A stretch of DNA of 32,370 nt from Microbacterium hominis NBRC 15708 (GTDB lineage Bacteria > Actinomycetota > Actinomycetes > Actinomycetales > Microbacteriaceae). Location of the stretch: contig NZ_BCWI01000027.1 in assembly GCF_001592125.1 (NCBI RefSeq), positions 1-32,370 on the forward strand, written 5' to 3'. The translations under genes and the position numbers were made by a program. The notes under the pieces are model-generated. The model saw only the letters and a list, made by a program, of their open reading frames with translations. It searched no databases and was not told where the DNA came from. This document shows positions 31,021 to 32,370 of this stretch, one piece after another (within the stretch, counting starts at the first letter, position 1; each line of letters begins with the position of its first letter).

Positions 31021-31040
31021 TGGCGTGCGGGGTGGCGGCG

Positions 31041-31066
31041 CTGCCCTTGCAGTTCGGTGAGGGGCG
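31041..31066. repeat. Isolated right arm of the palindromic repeat
   Basis: CTGCCCTTGCAGTTCGGTGA followed by GGGGCG repeats the right end of copies 1 and 2 without the left arm. Confidence 0.7.
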
Positions 31067-31141
31067 TCGGGTGCGGGGTGACGGCACGGGCGTGGACGCG
31101 ACGGTGTGGCGAGCGGTGAGGGTAGGCGCAGCCGTGGCCGG

Positions 31142-31241
31142 GCGCTCGCGGCCCGAACTGCAAGGCCTCGCGGGCGACGCGCCGGGGTGGATGCGGGGCC
31201 GCCGGCGTGTCGCGGGGCTGCCCTTGCAGTTCGGTGAGGGG
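31142..31241. repeat. Palindromic repeat, copy 2
   Basis: It starts GCGCTCGCGGCCCGAACTGC as copy 1 does and ends CCCTTGCAGTTCGGTGAGGGG (last arm at 31221-31241). Outer and inner stems match copy 1, with a perfect outer stem. It lies 46 bp downstream of the minus-strand gene at 31287-32123. Confidence 0.8.
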
Positions 31242-31286
31242 GATCGGGTGCGGGGTGGCGGCGGAGGCGCGGGCGTGGCAGTGCGG

Positions 31287-32123
31287 TCAGGGGTGATGCT
31301 GCTCGGCGCGGCCGAGTGTCGCGAGGGCGCCGACGATCGCAGCTTCGACGAGGTCCCAGTCGTGCACGATCATGGCGTAGTCGAACCGCAGCGTCATGAA
31401 GCCCCAGATGGCGGCGGTGGCATCGCGGACGAGGTCCTTGTGGCGGTGCGGCGCGCCATCGTGATTGTCGACGCCGTCGGCCTCGACGAGCAGCCGGTCG
31501 CCGATGAGCGCGTCGACGACGCCGACCCCCGCGATGCGCCGTTGGGTCCGTACGCGAAGGCCGAGGTGACGAAGCCGCCACCGCAGCAACGACTCGAGGC
31601 CGCTGTCCGCGTCATCCCGTGCGAGGTCGAGCGCTTCGCGCATCGCGGCGGTGCTGCGCTGTCGCAGCCACCGACGGCCGCTGTCGTCGAGCTGACCGAG
31701 CCGCAACGCCGACTCGAGCACGACGAAGAACTCCTCGACGCCGTGGCACCGCGCGATCTGCAGCAGCAGCCGCGGGATCGACGGCGTGCTCCCCGGCGGG
31801 CCGAGCGGCCCGTCGTCCCAGTGCTCGACGCATCCGCATCCGTTGGGGTGATACGTGCGCTGCCCGTCGCAGAGCCAGACGTGCGCCCGCAGGTCGGCGG
31901 TCAGCACCCAGAGCCCGAGGTGCTTCGCGGCTGTGACGCAGGCGAGTCGCCCTCCGTGCCCGGCCACCGCGCGCGCGGCATCGCACGCATCGGCGATGAC
32001 GTAAACGCCCCGGCGTCGGCGTTCGAGGATGCCGGCTCGCAGTTGCTCTCGCAGCTGGGCGCGCGATAGGCCCGATCGCCGCAGCATCGCGGTCGTCATC
32101 ACGGCCGGTCGGACATCGCACAT
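31287..32123 (-). CDS. AbiEi-type winged-helix and DUF559-type nuclease-fold protein
   Basis: A 278-residue protein from ATG 32123; an in-frame ATG at 32099 is possible and neither has a good ribosome site. Residues about 8-45 (MTTAMLRRSGLSRAQLREQLRAGILERRRRGVYV) form the N-terminal winged helix seen in AbiEi-type antitoxins and in many actinobacterial proteins of this layout. The C-terminal part has Glu 177, VDALIGDRLLVEADG with Asp 204, Glu 214 and Asp 216, and a later His/Lys/Asp stretch, as in the PD-(D/E)xK-like DUF559/Vsr fold. It could be a DNA endonuclease. No AbiEii partner is seen in the window. It is flanked by palindromic repeats. Confidence 0.75.
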   Translation of the reverse strand: MCDVRPAVMTTAMLRRSGLSRAQLREQLRAGILERRRRGVYVIADACDAARAVAGHGGRLACVTAAKHLGLWVLTADLRAHVWLCDGQRTYHPNGCGCVEHWDDGPLGPPGSTPSIPRLLLQIARCHGVEEFFVVLESALRLGQLDDSGRRWLRQRSTAAMREALDLARDDADSGLESLLRWRLRHLGLRVRTQRRIAGVGVVDALIGDRLLVEADGVDNHDGAPHRHKDLVRDATAAIWGFMTLRFDYAMIVHDWDLVEAAIVGALATLGRAEQHHP

Positions 32124-32233
32124 GCCGACATCGTCGCCGCTCTGCGCGACGGTGACGGGCGATGTCCCGGCATCCGTGGACGGAGTCGTGTGTCGGCCGT
32201 CTGTGGAGGAGCCTCCGGCCGGCTCACGCCCGA

Positions 32234-32316
32234 CCCGAGCTGCAAGGCCGGGCGAGAGACACGCCGGGGTGGATGCTGTGGTGTCGGAGTGTCGGGTCGG
32301 ATCCCTTGCAGTTCGG
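32234..32316. repeat. Palindromic repeat, copy 3 (diverged)
   Basis: CCCGAGCTGCAAGG (32234-32247) and CCCTTGCAGTTCGG (32303-32316) form the outer stem, with one G-U-type difference. GACACGCCGGGGTGGATG in the middle is shared with copies 1 and 2. It lies upstream of the gene at 31287-32123; the last 250 bp of the window hold no other supported feature. Confidence 0.7.
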
Positions 32317-32370
32317 TTCGGCGCCCGAGCGGCCGAGCGGCCCGGCGGAGCAGGTGGGTGCGTGGGTGGT

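Noticed and set aside
28926..31163. Long minus-strand ORF (745 aa)
   Set aside because: It runs through three plus-strand genes, the tandem repeat and palindromic repeats; no domain is seen.
31287..32123. A complete AbiE toxin-antitoxin pair
   Set aside because: Only an AbiEi-like N-terminal domain is present and no nucleotidyltransferase (AbiEii) gene lies next to it in the window.

Overview
The window looks like chromosome of a high-GC Gram-positive actinobacterium, most likely of the Microbacteriaceae (Microbacterium-like). Grounds: very GC-rich coding DNA; a Tad-pilin cluster next to an actinobacterial-type topA with a Lys/Thr-rich tail; a DUF2510 membrane protein; a fasciclin-sigK-rskA cluster of the mycobacterial kind; and several genes whose ATG or GTG lies 6-7 nt after a TAGSCT-like -10 box, which suggests leaderless transcription. 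The genus is an inference; no database was searched.

Left core (1-15743): the end of a Tad/Flp pilus operon (DUF4244 pilin-like protein and two TadE-like proteins), topA-tmk, holB overlapping a secreted alpha/beta-hydrolase lipoprotein, a methionine ABC transporter on the minus strand (metQ-metN-metI, with a hairpin between metQ and metN), tRNA-Thr(CGU), a small membrane protein, an MMPL exporter, a nicotinamidase, a DUF2510 protein and a membrane Ser/Thr kinase.

Mobile element (15744-26402): a perfect 47-bp direct repeat, the 3' part of a tRNA-Lys(UUU) gene from the anticodon loop to just past CCA, brackets about 10.6 kb of visibly less GC-rich DNA. It holds small phage-like genes, a ribbon-helix-helix-like regulator behind phased repeats, an AlpA/excisionase-like protein behind a long foldable leader, a primase-helicase, an array of 11-bp iterons just after it, a zinc-binding HGG protein resembling small terminase subunits of actinophages, a serine recombinase, a tyrosine integrase and a two-gene minus-strand cargo. 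No capsid, portal, tail, lysis or large-terminase gene is seen. This is the layout expected of a phage satellite (PICI-like), and it is the most interesting part of the window. The cargo pair share what looks like the same winged-helix-like domain, and one of them ends in a HEPN-type R-N-x3-H motif, so it may be an uncharacterised defence or toxin-antitoxin module.

Right core (26403-32370): the rest of tRNA-Lys, a fasciclin lipoprotein with a candidate SigK-type promoter, sigK and its anti-sigma factor overlapping by 4 nt, an unknown leaderless gene, a 53-bp tandem duplication, a PabC-like class IV aminotransferase, and an AbiEi/DUF559-type protein flanked by copies of a roughly 100-bp palindromic repeat.
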